64,000 bases of DNA from Planctomycetota bacterium (GTDB taxonomy: Bacteria > Planctomycetota > UBA8742 > UBA2392): assembly GCA_020849795.1 (NCBI GenBank), contig JADZFR010000023.1, positions 53,462 through 117,461 on the forward strand, read 5' to 3'. The position numbers were made by a program, and so were the translations under genes. Position 1 is the first letter of the stretch, and each line of letters opens with the position of its first letter. The notes beneath the pieces are model-generated. The model saw only the letters and a program-made list of their open reading frames with translations. It was not told the DNA's origin and did not search any database. Positions 42,974-53,563 of this stretch are shown here, in pieces.

Positions 42974-43579
42974 ATGGCGAAGACTTCACGCGATTCCGGC
43001 CCGCGGCCGGCAGCTTTGATCGTGGCGCGCGAGCCCTGGCTTCCACCCGAAGGCGGCCAGGAGTTGGCAACGGCCCTGCGCGAGGACGTGGGCGAGCTGC
43101 TGGGCTCGCTGCGCCTTCGTATTGAGCCCGCGCCCAACGCGACCGCAGCCGACATCGTGCGCATTTTCCAGCGCGAGAAGCGCCCGCTGTTGCTGGCGTT
43201 TTCGGATGTGCCGGCCCTGCCAGCGCTGTCGGTGGAGGGTGCACTGGAAGAACTGGTCGAGAACGCCGTGGTCGTGGGCCCCTGCGCGGACGGCGCGGTG
43301 TACCTGCTGGGCATGGCGCCGGGGCTGGATGACGACATCGTCGGGCAACTGGCCGAAGCCGCCTGTGGCCCCGCCCATGATGCCCTTGGCGCCGTCACCG
43401 ACGCCGTGGACGTAGAGGACCTGCCGGTCGTACTGCTGCCGCCATGGACACGGATTGGAAGTGACAAAGACCTTTCCTTTGCAGAGAACCTCGCGCGTCT
43501 TAGCCTGATGAGTGAGGACGGGGAAGAAGACTTCCTGGCTGACAGGTTGAGACTGTGGTTTGAGCGCCATGCAACGTGA
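42974..43579 (+). CDS. Degenerate DUF2064-like (MobA-fold glycosyltransferase-like) protein
   Basis: A 201-residue soluble protein. The central part, RPLLLAFSDVPALPALSVEGAL then VVVGPCADGAVYLLGMAPG, lines up by eye with the DUF2064 / rSAM-associated transferase-1 pattern (SDCPxL... then LGPAxDGGYYLIGL). The family's SDCP is SDVP here, so activity is doubtful. The N-terminal third is unlike the family. It overlaps the next gene by 11 bp. The assignment is a pattern match only. Confidence 0.6.
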   Translation: MAKTSRDSGPRPAALIVAREPWLPPEGGQELATALREDVGELLGSLRLRIEPAPNATAADIVRIFQREKRPLLLAFSDVPALPALSVEGALEELVENAVVVGPCADGAVYLLGMAPGLDDDIVGQLAEAACGPAHDALGAVTDAVDVEDLPVVLLPPWTRIGSDKDLSFAENLARLSLMSEDGEEDFLADRLRLWFERHAT

Positions 43580-46361
43580 CCGGACAGTGCGGGTGCTTCT
43601 TGCAACTCTGCTGCTGTGCGCGGCGCCGCTCACGTATGTCATCTTGAACGCGCAGGCGGTGGTTCGGATTCGTTCGTCGGGCAACACATCGCCTTCTGGC
43701 GCCGGCCAGGACGCTCAACCCAAAGTCGATGCCGTCCCGCCCATCGAGCCGACCCCCGAAGAAGCCGCGCGCATCAACGACCTGATTGAGCAACTCGGTG
43801 CGCCGCGCATGGCACAGCGCGACCGCGCCATGGGCGAACTTGCCCAGTACGAGGCCCGCGCGCTGGGCCAGATCCGCAAAGCGCTGACCCATGACGATGA
43901 CGAGATTGCATGGCGCTGCGCCTTGCTGGATGAGGTGATCCAGAGCCGGCAGGGCGAGCTGTTTCTTGCGGCACGCAAGCTCAACCTGAGCATCGCCGAG
44001 TTGAACGCCCACCTCGCTTCCGACGATATCGGTCCATTGTTGAACATCCTCAAATCGCGCGGCCAGCCGGGCATGGAGACTGTTTGGGCGCGCGTTCTCG
44101 GGCGCGTGGCGGGCCAGCCGCGACTCTTCACGGCGGCCGAGTTGTGTCGCCAGATTGAGGGCGACACCGGGTATGGCAACACCGTAGTGCGCTGTTCGCA
44201 ACAGTACGCAGGGCAGGGAATCGGCCAGAACCTGGTGACGCTGCTGGTGCTGATGCCACCGGGCGAAGCCGAAGACACAATCGAATCCCTGGCACGCATC
44301 CGCTATGCAGAAGCCGCAAACGCGACGATGCTTGAACAGGTGTTGTCGGCCGCCACTGCGTTCCGCGGCGTGTACTCTCCGCGGCAGGTGTTCGCGGCGC
44401 GCGGCGGTCGGCCCATGCCGAACGTGCCCGAACCCGAAGGCGCCAATGAACTGCGCCTCGCACTGGCGTTGCAGATGAGCGGGCCGTGCACTGCGGAAGA
44501 ACTGGCGGGTGCGGGCCTGCCGCCTGCGGAAAAGATGTCGTCGCTTGTGCTTGCATCGTGGCTGCGGCTGCTTGCGCGCTCGGGCCTTCAGGACCGGCTG
44601 GAGAACACGCTGGTGGCCATGTTGTCCGGTGGGGTCAACGCTCGGCTGGCGGCCGGAGCATGGGCTTCGGTGGCGCCGGTGCAGAATGTCATTGCGGTGT
44701 TCGACAGCCTGCCGATCGAGTCGCAGCTTGCGGTGCTCGACACGTGGTGGATTGAGCCGCGCGAGCCGCAGACACTTCACACTTTCCTGCTGACACTGGC
44801 AGACAATCCTGAACCCGCGCTGCGCGGGGCGGCGCTGAGTTCATTGGCGCAGTACCGCGCGCCGTCTACGGTACGCAAGCTCTTGGCCTCGGCACGCGCA
44901 CACCCGGACACAGCCCTGTGGGCGCTGCTGGCCCTGCGTCCGATGGCGGACCTGCTTGCCACGGCCGATCCGCAGGGGCTGGCCGCGCTTTGCAGAGATT
45001 TTGCCGCGACCCCGACCGCACTGCGCCCGACCCTGGCTTCGATTCTGGTCGCAAGCCGCGACGCGGGCGCCGAGGCGGCACTGCTGGCGCAGTGGCGAAC
45101 CCGGCTGCCTCGAAACGAACTGGGCGTGGCGATGGTGCTTTTCGCGCGCGACACCGTCACGCCGGCCGGTGCCTGGAGCGCCGCGCTGGCGCTGCGCGGA
45201 CAAGCGGCCGACAGCCATGCAGACACGTGGTTGCAGGACATGGCGTCGCCGTCCGACCTTGTGATGCTGCGCACGCTGCTGGCCACGGACGGTGAAACAG
45301 GATTCGCGCTGATTGGCGCGATAGCGTCGGACGTCGCTGACGCCAACCGCACGCAAGCCATGATGGCCCTTTCGCTGGCAAACCGCGACGCGTCACTTGT
45401 TGCCGATTGGCTCAAGCGCTACTCGGGCGAAGTACCAGACCCGCAGGCGAGCCAAATTGGATGGGCATTGGCGACCAGCCAAACCGAGCCTGCGCGGCAG
45501 TTCCGGCGCACGGCGCTGCAACAGGGGTCTAGTTCACCGAACCTGGGTTGGGTGCTGATGTCGATGAAGATGAACCGCTGCCCGGAGATCAGCCTGGACG
45601 AGCTGTTTCGGGTGGTGGCCGAAACACCCGAGGGCGCACGTGACTACAGCTACGCGTGGGAGTGGGCCCCTGCCAACGTCCCCGCCGTCGCCGCGCGCAA
45701 CATCGTGACTGCGCACCTGTTCGGGGATTCGCAAGGCGCCATCGACTCGGTGCTGGGCCTGTGGATCTGGCGCAGCGGCGTGGACGTGCTGGATGTGCTG
45801 TACGGCAAGTCCAGCGACCCGGTACCGCGCGACGCCGCCCAGATTCTGGCCACGGCGCTGCTGGGTGAGGCAGCGCGGGCTGGCGGGATCCTTACAGCGA
45901 CGCAATCACGCGAGGACGGCAGCAACTGGGCTGCGCTGCGGCTCGCGCGGGCATGGCTTGGCTTGCTGCCTGCACCGGAAAACGAACGCCTCGTCAACGC
46001 CGCACGCGCCGATGCCGACAGCATCTGGGGCGCGCTGCAACTCGCGAGACTTGCCGACAGCGGCGACGCAGATGCTCTGCGACGGATTCTGGACCAACTC
46101 GGGCCTGAGCCGGCCCGCTTTCAGCGCGGCGGCACCGCCGGCATTTCATTTGCCGACCGACGCTGGGGCTCGGCACAGATTCAATACGATGGCGTCGGGG
46201 CCGCGTTGCACAGCGACGACGCGGGCAGCACCCGGTTACACGCCGACTTGTTGCGCCAGTGGATTGCCATCGCACCCGACAAGTGGGGCGACTGGTGGCG
46301 GTGCCGGCGCGGCCTGCTGTACTGGAACGGCAAGGCGTTTGCGTTCACGGAGCTGAAGTGA
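43569..46361 (+). CDS. Exported helical-repeat (HEAT-like) protein of unknown function
   Basis: A 930-residue protein with an N-terminal signal or anchor (VLLATLLLCAAPLTYVILNAQ). A long all-helical body follows with HEAT-like pairs (INDLIEQLGAPRMAQRDRAMGELAQYEARALGQI, and TLLATDGETGFALIGAIASDVADANRTQAMM). No catalytic motif was seen. ATG 43569 lies inside the end of the previous gene, and its stop overlaps the next ATG (TGATG), so three genes are translationally chained. A periplasmic scaffold linked to the upstream receptor kinase is possible but unproven. Confidence 0.75.
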   Translation: MQRDRTVRVLLATLLLCAAPLTYVILNAQAVVRIRSSGNTSPSGAGQDAQPKVDAVPPIEPTPEEAARINDLIEQLGAPRMAQRDRAMGELAQYEARALGQIRKALTHDDDEIAWRCALLDEVIQSRQGELFLAARKLNLSIAELNAHLASDDIGPLLNILKSRGQPGMETVWARVLGRVAGQPRLFTAAELCRQIEGDTGYGNTVVRCSQQYAGQGIGQNLVTLLVLMPPGEAEDTIESLARIRYAEAANATMLEQVLSAATAFRGVYSPRQVFAARGGRPMPNVPEPEGANELRLALALQMSGPCTAEELAGAGLPPAEKMSSLVLASWLRLLARSGLQDRLENTLVAMLSGGVNARLAAGAWASVAPVQNVIAVFDSLPIESQLAVLDTWWIEPREPQTLHTFLLTLADNPEPALRGAALSSLAQYRAPSTVRKLLASARAHPDTALWALLALRPMADLLATADPQGLAALCRDFAATPTALRPTLASILVASRDAGAEAALLAQWRTRLPRNELGVAMVLFARDTVTPAGAWSAALALRGQAADSHADTWLQDMASPSDLVMLRTLLATDGETGFALIGAIASDVADANRTQAMMALSLANRDASLVADWLKRYSGEVPDPQASQIGWALATSQTEPARQFRRTALQQGSSSPNLGWVLMSMKMNRCPEISLDELFRVVAETPEGARDYSYAWEWAPANVPAVAARNIVTAHLFGDSQGAIDSVLGLWIWRSGVDVLDVLYGKSSDPVPRDAAQILATALLGEAARAGGILTATQSREDGSNWAALRLARAWLGLLPAPENERLVNAARADADSIWGALQLARLADSGDADALRRILDQLGPEPARFQRGGTAGISFADRRWGSAQIQYDGVGAALHSDDAGSTRLHADLLRQWIAIAPDKWGDWWRCRRGLLYWNGKAFAFTELK

Positions 46362-49231
46362 TGAGAGCGACGCCGCGGTTCAGCTTCCTTTTCCGGCGCC
46401 TGTTCGCGGTTGCGGCATGCGTTGCGGTGCTGCTGTGCGCGTCATCGCCCAGCCACCGCGCTGAGGACGGCGAAACGCCGCTGGCCTATGAACTCACGCG
46501 TTTGCGCCAGGCTTGGTTGCTGGGTGACGACAGCGCGGCGGCCGCCAGGCTCGACGCATTGCGCAACGACAACCGCCTCAGCGGCGAACTTCCGCGCTGG
46601 GCAGCCTACCTGCGCGCGTGGCTGGCACTGGAACAGCGCGACACACAAACCGCACTGGACGTTCTGGAAACCCCGCTTAAGGCGGCATCGGACGCGCGCG
46701 AGTACGTGCGCGCCGTGCGCCTGCTGCTGCTGTTTGGCGATGAGCAGTCGGCGCTGGCGCTGGTACGCCAGGGCATTGCGCGCGCGCCGGGCTCGGTGGC
46801 ACTGCGGCGCCTGGAAGCCGGCCTGCTGTGGCTTTCCGGCGCACATGCCGAAGCACTCGACGCTTACAGCCACATGGTCACCCGCGATGCGCGCCCGAAC
46901 TATCCTTACGTGGCGCCGTGGCGCGGCCGCTGGCAGGACGCGCCACCATTCGCAACCGGACAGCCGCCGGCAGACGCGGCACAACCCGCCAAGGTGGAAC
47001 CCTTTGCAGACCTGTTCGCGCCGCTGCACTGGTACAACACAGACCTGCCAGGCCTGGACCGCTGCATCTCTGAAATGGCCATGGATGCAAAGCACGTGGC
47101 TGCCATGACCGTTGACCTGGCAACCCTTGCGCAAGCGGCGCGCAGCGCCCGCGAGAGAATCAACAACCTGCGCACCGGCGACGCGGCCGAGCGCGAACAG
47201 CTTGAGAAAGCCGCCCGGGCCGCAGAGTTCAAGGCGGCATGCGCCGCGCGCGTCGTAGTTAGATCGCACCTGGCGGCTGCACGCTCGGAGCAGGCCGAGA
47301 AGATCGCGCGCAGCGCCCTGGAAGTCGCGCCGGACGACGTTGCCTTGCTCGATCTGCACGTGCAGGCGCTTGCGCAACAGGGCCGCGCAGAGGAGTCCCG
47401 CAGCGGCCCCATGGCCCGCCTGCGAAGCCTTGCGAACTTGTGGGTCTACACCACGATGGTCACGCAGCTTGGGCCGCAGAATGAGGCTCCTGACCGCGTG
47501 TTTGCCGGGGCGCTGGCACTTTACCGCATCAACCCCGAAGCCGGGCGCAAACAATTCCAGGAGCTTATGACCGTGTTTGGCGCGCCGGATCGCGCGACGC
47601 CGGTGCGTCCGGCAGCATTAGGGTTGTGGTTGTATGCGAAGAATGAACCTGAACTCGCACGTGTATACCTGCAAGAGGCCAGCCGCGTGGAAGGCTTCTT
47701 GTCCGGGCGCCCGATGCGGCCTGAAGTGCAACCGGCCGAGCTTGCGTTGATCGAACTGGGCGAGGGAAAAGACGACGCGTCTGAGCCGGACGATCCCAGG
47801 GAAGGCGGGGGAAAGCCCGCAGTACCCGAAGAAGGGGGCGAAGGCGTAGACGTGGGCAGGCTGGACCAGAACGCGCACCCGTTGCTGCGCGCCGCGCCCC
47901 GTGCCGGCGCCCTGAGCGCTTCGTTGATGGACGCACGCGGGGTTGTGTACCGGCTGAGCGGAGCACAGATCTGGGGCAGCTACTATGGCGCGCGCCCGCT
48001 GTGGACGTCGCAGCGCGCTATCCCGAATGGCGAGAGGACGCTGCAGAACGCCCTGTATGAACTGCCGGCGCGCATCGCCGCCGAAGTGCCCGCCGCCGAA
48101 CTGGATGCCGCCTTGGCGCCCGGCTCAGCGCTGTCGCAATCGCTGTCCCAGAACCTGGAGTCGTTCGGTGAATCATTGATGCGCCTCAAGGGCGCGCAGG
48201 ACTTGCAAACCCGCAACAGCGTGACGCAGAAAGCCCAGCCGGTGCTCGGCCTGCTTGAGGCTCGCGCCATTCTGCTGCGCGCCCGGCTGCAACGCGACAA
48301 ACCGGCCGACCTGAAGGCATTGGCAGACTGGCTGAAACAGCACCAGTCCACGATCGACCTGCGCAAAGCGGCTCGCGCCACAAGCGAAGAAGCATACGTG
48401 CTGATGGACCGCGAACGCAAACAGGCCGCCATCCCGGAGGTGGTACACAGCGGTATCCTGCTGGATGCCGCCGTGCTGCTTGCCAATGCAGGTCTTTACG
48501 CAGAGGCCGCGCGGCTGGTTTGGTACAACCGTGACGTGCCGCAGGGAATTCAGGCGCTTGAGCCCCTGGCCACGCTGGCGGCGATCTTCGCGACCCGCGG
48601 CAAAGACGAGATGCTGGCCGCGCGATTGAAGCTGCTTGCGGCCTCCGGGCTTGTCCAGCAACAACAGGTATCGCAAGCGGACAAACACCCGTTGGTGCTG
48701 GAGTTGCCGTACACACTGAAGCTGTTGCGCGCGCACGGCAGCGCCGCTGACCTGCTTGCGTATCTTGAGCTGCATGTCATCCCTGACGCCGACAGCGAGG
48801 TGATGCGCTGGGTCGCCAACCTGTGCCCCGAGTTGAAGGATGCGCCCGAAAGCCTGCTGCTGCGCAACGCCAGCGAGGTCAGCACATTCGGCATTTTCGA
48901 GGCGACAATCAACTACGCCTCTTGCGCGTACGTGCGCGACAGCTGGTTCAAGATGCTGCAGGTCGACGGCGAGAACACCACGACGCGGCGCTTTGCCGCA
49001 TGGACGCTCGTCTCAGACCTGGGCGTAAGTCGAACCAGCGGGCGACCGGCGGGCCTTGCCGACGCAGCCGACGTGGTGATGGGATGGGTGATGCTGCTGC
49101 AACTGCATGAGCACGACGGGCAGAAGTCGCCGGCGGCCCGCGCGCATGCAGCCCGGCTTCGCCGCTTGTTGCTGCGTTGCGCCAGCCCGACGGAAGAGCT
49201 TGTCAGCTTCCACCCGGAGCTTTTCCGGTAA
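46361..49231 (+). CDS. Exported TPR-like protein of unknown function
   Basis: A 956-residue protein with a hydrophobic signal (RRLFAVAACVAVLLCASSPSHRAE). Its N-terminal half has TPR-like helices (LDALRNDNRLSGELPRWAAYLRAWLALEQRDTQTALDVLE; EQAEKIARSALEVAPDDVALLDLHVQALAQQGRAEE). An acidic low-complexity insert follows at ~465-500, then more helices. ATG 46361 shares a base with the preceding stop codon. Its own stop (49229-49231) abuts the stop of the convergent LuxR-type gene with no base between. It does not match a family I can name. Confidence 0.75.
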   Translation: MRATPRFSFLFRRLFAVAACVAVLLCASSPSHRAEDGETPLAYELTRLRQAWLLGDDSAAAARLDALRNDNRLSGELPRWAAYLRAWLALEQRDTQTALDVLETPLKAASDAREYVRAVRLLLLFGDEQSALALVRQGIARAPGSVALRRLEAGLLWLSGAHAEALDAYSHMVTRDARPNYPYVAPWRGRWQDAPPFATGQPPADAAQPAKVEPFADLFAPLHWYNTDLPGLDRCISEMAMDAKHVAAMTVDLATLAQAARSARERINNLRTGDAAEREQLEKAARAAEFKAACAARVVVRSHLAAARSEQAEKIARSALEVAPDDVALLDLHVQALAQQGRAEESRSGPMARLRSLANLWVYTTMVTQLGPQNEAPDRVFAGALALYRINPEAGRKQFQELMTVFGAPDRATPVRPAALGLWLYAKNEPELARVYLQEASRVEGFLSGRPMRPEVQPAELALIELGEGKDDASEPDDPREGGGKPAVPEEGGEGVDVGRLDQNAHPLLRAAPRAGALSASLMDARGVVYRLSGAQIWGSYYGARPLWTSQRAIPNGERTLQNALYELPARIAAEVPAAELDAALAPGSALSQSLSQNLESFGESLMRLKGAQDLQTRNSVTQKAQPVLGLLEARAILLRARLQRDKPADLKALADWLKQHQSTIDLRKAARATSEEAYVLMDRERKQAAIPEVVHSGILLDAAVLLANAGLYAEAARLVWYNRDVPQGIQALEPLATLAAIFATRGKDEMLAARLKLLAASGLVQQQQVSQADKHPLVLELPYTLKLLRAHGSAADLLAYLELHVIPDADSEVMRWVANLCPELKDAPESLLLRNASEVSTFGIFEATINYASCAYVRDSWFKMLQVDGENTTTRRFAAWTLVSDLGVSRTSGRPAGLADAADVVMGWVMLLQLHEHDGQKSPAARAHAARLRRLLLRCASPTEELVSFHPELFR

Positions 49232-50179
49232 TCAGCGGCGCGGCAGCAGGCCTTCGCGGATCAGGCGGTCTTTCATAGCCACTCGGTTGCTCACGCCAAG
49301 CTTGCGGTACGCGCGGCGCAAGTGTGTGCGCACGCTGTCCAACGAGATGCCAAGCAAGTCAGCAACGGCCTGGTATGAGCCGACGGTGCACAATTGTCGT
49401 GCCGCCTCCAGTTCGCGCTTGGAAAGCGCCCCGGCGCGCCGGGCTTCGGATACCGTGATCACTACGGATGACTCGCGTTTGCCGCGCGGGGTTACGACCT
49501 CGCCCTTGAGATGCACCGCAGGTTGTTCCAGGCGGATGGACTTGCGGGCGGGAGGCTTGTCACCCATCAGCGCAAATCGACAAAACGGACCGGCGAAGGC
49601 GCTGGCGGCCTCAATCAGCGGTTCGCGGTCTACCCTGCGTGCTTCACAAAACTGGCGCAGCGCACCGTTGATCCAGACCAGGCTTCCATTGGGCAAATAC
49701 ACCAAAGCCGGCGGCGACCCGAGTTCTTCAAGACCTCGCAGGACATCCAGAGTGCGCAATGCGCAGTGCCGGTTCGCCAGCAGGCGGCTCGCATCCGCCA
49801 GCGCGTTGCCGGATGCACGCAGCACCGCGCCATCCCATCGGGCATCGGGGTGCGCGTCGAGGAGCGTAGCCGCCGCGTCCAGAGTCTCGAGGAGAGCCTC
49901 CATCGGGTTGCCCTGATCGCCATGAAGTTTCAGGTCGCCCAACTCCGCCCGAGGCAGATCGTTGGGCAGCGATTCCGCCAGAATTGCCTCAAAGTTCCGG
50001 GTCAGTCGCTCGCGAAGACCCTTCAGCGCTGCCGGGTCCCGGTCGCGGGGGGCAATGCCATCGCGCACGTGACTGACCACATGGTCAACCAGTCTGGGCA
50101 AGTCGGTTACATGATTGGCCTGTTGCACAAACTCTGCCATGAGGCCGAGTTGCGGATGAACAGAGCTGCGAGGTGTCAT
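49232..50179 (-). CDS. LuxR-family transcriptional regulator with PAS-like domain
   Basis: A regulator of ~315 residues. The C-terminal LuxR/GerE helix-turn-helix is clear: LSKRELEAARQLCTVGSYQAVADLLGISLDSVRTHLRRAYRKLGVSNRV. Residues ~145-200 (PPALVYLPNGSLVWINGALRQFCE) look like a PAS fold. The N-terminal ~140 residues are helical and unassigned. There is no receiver domain. The ATG at 50179 was chosen; ATG 50140 is possible and neither has a strong Shine-Dalgarno. It may sense a small ligand or redox state. Target genes are unknown. Confidence 0.82.
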   Translation of the reverse strand: MTPRSSVHPQLGLMAEFVQQANHVTDLPRLVDHVVSHVRDGIAPRDRDPAALKGLRERLTRNFEAILAESLPNDLPRAELGDLKLHGDQGNPMEALLETLDAAATLLDAHPDARWDGAVLRASGNALADASRLLANRHCALRTLDVLRGLEELGSPPALVYLPNGSLVWINGALRQFCEARRVDREPLIEAASAFAGPFCRFALMGDKPPARKSIRLEQPAVHLKGEVVTPRGKRESSVVITVSEARRAGALSKRELEAARQLCTVGSYQAVADLLGISLDSVRTHLRRAYRKLGVSNRVAMKDRLIREGLLPRR

Positions 50180-50324
50180 GCAAGGTGTCCGCAAGTGTGA
50201 GACGACAAAGCATAGATTCTGCAGCAGCAGTGGGGAAACTGATTTTCATATTTGCTGTTGTCCTATGCAAAACCGCGGGTGCGATCGGGGCGCTCTTTGC
50301 GCATCGACACTGTCTGCTACGCGC

Positions 50325-50350
50325 AACGGCCCGGCATATGCCGGGCCGTT
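50325..50350 (-). terminator. Terminator after the coiled-coil membrane protein gene
   Basis: Arms AACGGCCCGGC and GCCGGGCCGTT around ATAT, 49 bp past the stop codon of the gene ending at 50400. The T-tract is poor on both strands. Confidence 0.65.
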
Positions 50351-50399
50351 TCACTTGCCGATCTTACCGCGCGTGCTCGGACGACGCGGCTGGAACGGA

Positions 50400-51329
50400 T
50401 CAGTTGCTTCGGAAGTCGACCTGCAACTCTTCTTCCTTGTCCTCGGCTTCTTTCGCCGACTCCTTCGTGGGCGCCGGGGACTCCGGGGTTGCCTGTGTCT
50501 TCTGCTTTGCCTCGCGCTGGCGCTGCACTTCCATCAGCCGTGCGCGCGTCTCGTAATCCAGCGACTTGGGAGCTATGCGGGCGGCTTTCATGCGCTCTTC
50601 CTGCTCAAACCGGGCGCGCTCGATGGCGGACTTCACTTCCGTCAGCGTGCTCATCGCCTCGCCGTGTTTGTCCTTGCCGCACGAGTTGCGGCCTTCCTTG
50701 ATCTTCAGCAGGTCTTCGTTGCGCTTCAGACGCTCGATTTCACGCAACAGAGATTGGTACTCGACCTCGAACTCGGCCTGCTCGGACTGCAACTCCGCCA
50801 GCTCAAGCTCCAGCTGCTCCTTTTCGGCGGCCAGGACTTCGCGCTCTGTCTTCATGTCCGCGAGGCGATCGCTGTACAAACCGCGCGTCTCGGCGATGCG
50901 GCCGATCAGTGTTTCGGCTTCGGCGCTGTTGTACTGGCTGCCGCGATGTTCAATGACGCGATCCTTGGCGTAGACGCTGCCGACGATGTCGCGCTGGTTT
51001 TCAAGGTAGCTGATGTCTTCTTCGCACAGGCGCACGATGTCGGTCGCGCGGGTTTCTTCTTTGCCGACTTCTTCCTGGCGGCGTTCGACTTCGCGAATCT
51101 GGCTTCGGATGGTGGCAATCTGTTTCGGGTACTCGGCGCGCAGCTTGGCGAGCTCTTTCTCCATGTCCTTCTGGCGCGCGATCAGTTCGTCGACTTCGCC
51201 CTGGGCCATTTGCTGCAAGGCCTTGGCGGCGTCACGGGCGCGCTGCTTGCCCAGTACGGCATGGGCCGCAGCGATCACGCCGATGCCGCACAAGCCTACG
51301 ATAAACACAGTCTTGAAGAACTTCTTCAT
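50400..51329 (-). CDS. Membrane-anchored coiled-coil protein
   Basis: A 309-residue protein with an N-terminal anchor (MKKFFKTVFIVGLCGIGVIAAAHAVL). A long coiled coil covers ~35-215 (DELIARQKDMEKELAKLRAEYPKQI; LAAEKEQLELELAELQSEQAEFEVEYQSLL). The tail is Glu/Lys/Pro-rich. ATG 51329 has GGAG ~10 nt upstream. No recognised family; the architecture resembles periplasmic spacers. It is transcribed alone and ends at a GC-palindrome terminator. Confidence 0.75.
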   Translation of the reverse strand: MKKFFKTVFIVGLCGIGVIAAAHAVLGKQRARDAAKALQQMAQGEVDELIARQKDMEKELAKLRAEYPKQIATIRSQIREVERRQEEVGKEETRATDIVRLCEEDISYLENQRDIVGSVYAKDRVIEHRGSQYNSAEAETLIGRIAETRGLYSDRLADMKTEREVLAAEKEQLELELAELQSEQAEFEVEYQSLLREIERLKRNEDLLKIKEGRNSCGKDKHGEAMSTLTEVKSAIERARFEQEERMKAARIAPKSLDYETRARLMEVQRQREAKQKTQATPESPAPTKESAKEAEDKEEELQVDFRSN

Positions 51330-51436
51330 GGGTTGGGTCTCCGGTAGTGCGCGATGGTCAGGCAATGGTTACAGAAGACCAGCCGCAAATTTCAGCAGCC
51401 ATGCAACTGGTGGACGGGCGGGCGAACAGCCAGTGG

Positions 51437-51485
51437 CCAATCACCAGTTTCCAATGGACTGGGATCCGCCGGCATTGGTGATTGG
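51437..51485. repeat. Inverted repeat CCAATCACCA / TGGTGATTGG upstream of nadD
   Basis: Perfect 10-bp arms at 51437-51446 and 51476-51485, within a low-complexity stretch built from 'ccaat', 'ggtgattgg' and 'ggttattgg'. It resembles a dispersed intergenic repeat. Confidence 0.5.
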
Positions 51486-51524
51486 ACGCTGGTTATTGGT
51501 AACTTGCTGTGTATTGGACGAGCC

Positions 51525-52127
51525 ATGCGCATCGGATTGTTCGGCGGCGCCTTTGACCCACCCCACATCGGCCACATCGCCGTTGCGGAGGCCGTGCTGC
51601 GCGCCAGGAGTCTTGACCGCGTTGACCTGCTGGTCAGCGCCCAAAGCCCGCACGCCAACGGCAAGACCAACGCAGCCCCGGTGCAGCACCGGCTGGCCAT
51701 GGCGCGCCTGGCGGTGGAGGGTCATGCGGGGCTGGGCGTAGAAGACTGCGAGACCGAGAGACACGGCAAGAGCTACACCGTCGACACCTTGCGCGCGCTA
51801 AGGCAGGCGCACGCAGGCAACGATTACTTCTTCATCATCGGCGCGGACATGGTCGCAGACCTGCCCAACTGGAAAGAGCCCGATCACTGCCTGCAACTGG
51901 CGACGTTCGTTCCCGTCATGCGGCCGGGTTTCACCATGCAGGTGTTCGAGGGTCTGCGGCTTGGCCACCAAGCCGTGCAATCGCTGCGACTCAACCTTGT
52001 GCAGGCCCCGCAACTCGACGTCTCAAGTACGCGCATTCGGCAGGCCGTTGCGTCCGGCGAGAGCATTCGCGCCTGGGTCGCGCCGGCCGTAGAAAGCTAC
52101 ATCCGCGCCCATCGGCTTTACGTGTAG
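51525..52127 (+). CDS. nadD: Nicotinate-nucleotide adenylyltransferase
   Basis: NadD, 200 residues, adenylates nicotinate mononucleotide in NAD synthesis. The nucleotidyltransferase motif GGAFDPPHIGH is at the N-terminus and the second signature, VSSTRIR, near residue 167. YFFIIGADMVADLPNWKEPD is typical of the family. ATG 51525 fits directly before the motif; the longer frame runs through repeat DNA. A long-loop hairpin (GGCCCCCCG at 52128-52136 with CGGGGGGCC at 52171-52179) separates it from icd. Confidence 0.93.
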   Translation: MRIGLFGGAFDPPHIGHIAVAEAVLRARSLDRVDLLVSAQSPHANGKTNAAPVQHRLAMARLAVEGHAGLGVEDCETERHGKSYTVDTLRALRQAHAGNDYFFIIGADMVADLPNWKEPDHCLQLATFVPVMRPGFTMQVFEGLRLGHQAVQSLRLNLVQAPQLDVSSTRIRQAVASGESIRAWVAPAVESYIRAHRLYV

Positions 52128-52163
52128 GGCCCCCCGACTTGTGTCACGCGCCCGAATCCCTGA

Positions 52164-52191
52164 TTGACCCCGGGGGGCCGGCTCATAACAT
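52164..52191 (+). promoter_or_regulatory. Possible icd promoter
   Basis: -35 TTGACC (52164-52169), 16 nt, -10 TAACAT (52186-52191). The spacer includes the right arm of the nadD-icd hairpin (CGGGGGGCC). GAGGGA before ATG 52221 is the ribosome site. Confidence 0.45.
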
Positions 52192-52220
52192 GCGCCGGCC
52201 CAATTCCCTGAGGGACTTCC

Positions 52221-53498
<1,278 letters not shown>

Positions 53499-53511
53499 TG
53501 CCCGCCGCACA

Positions 53512-53547
53512 AACAACAACGCCCTCCGCACGGAGGGCGTTGTTGTT
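53512..53547. terminator. Strong bidirectional terminator between icd and the LRR gene
   Basis: Perfect 17-bp arms AACAACAACGCCCTCCG and CGGAGGGCGTTGTTGTT with a CA centre, between convergent genes. Confidence 0.88.
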
Positions 53548-53563
53548 CGCGGTACTTGTGTGA

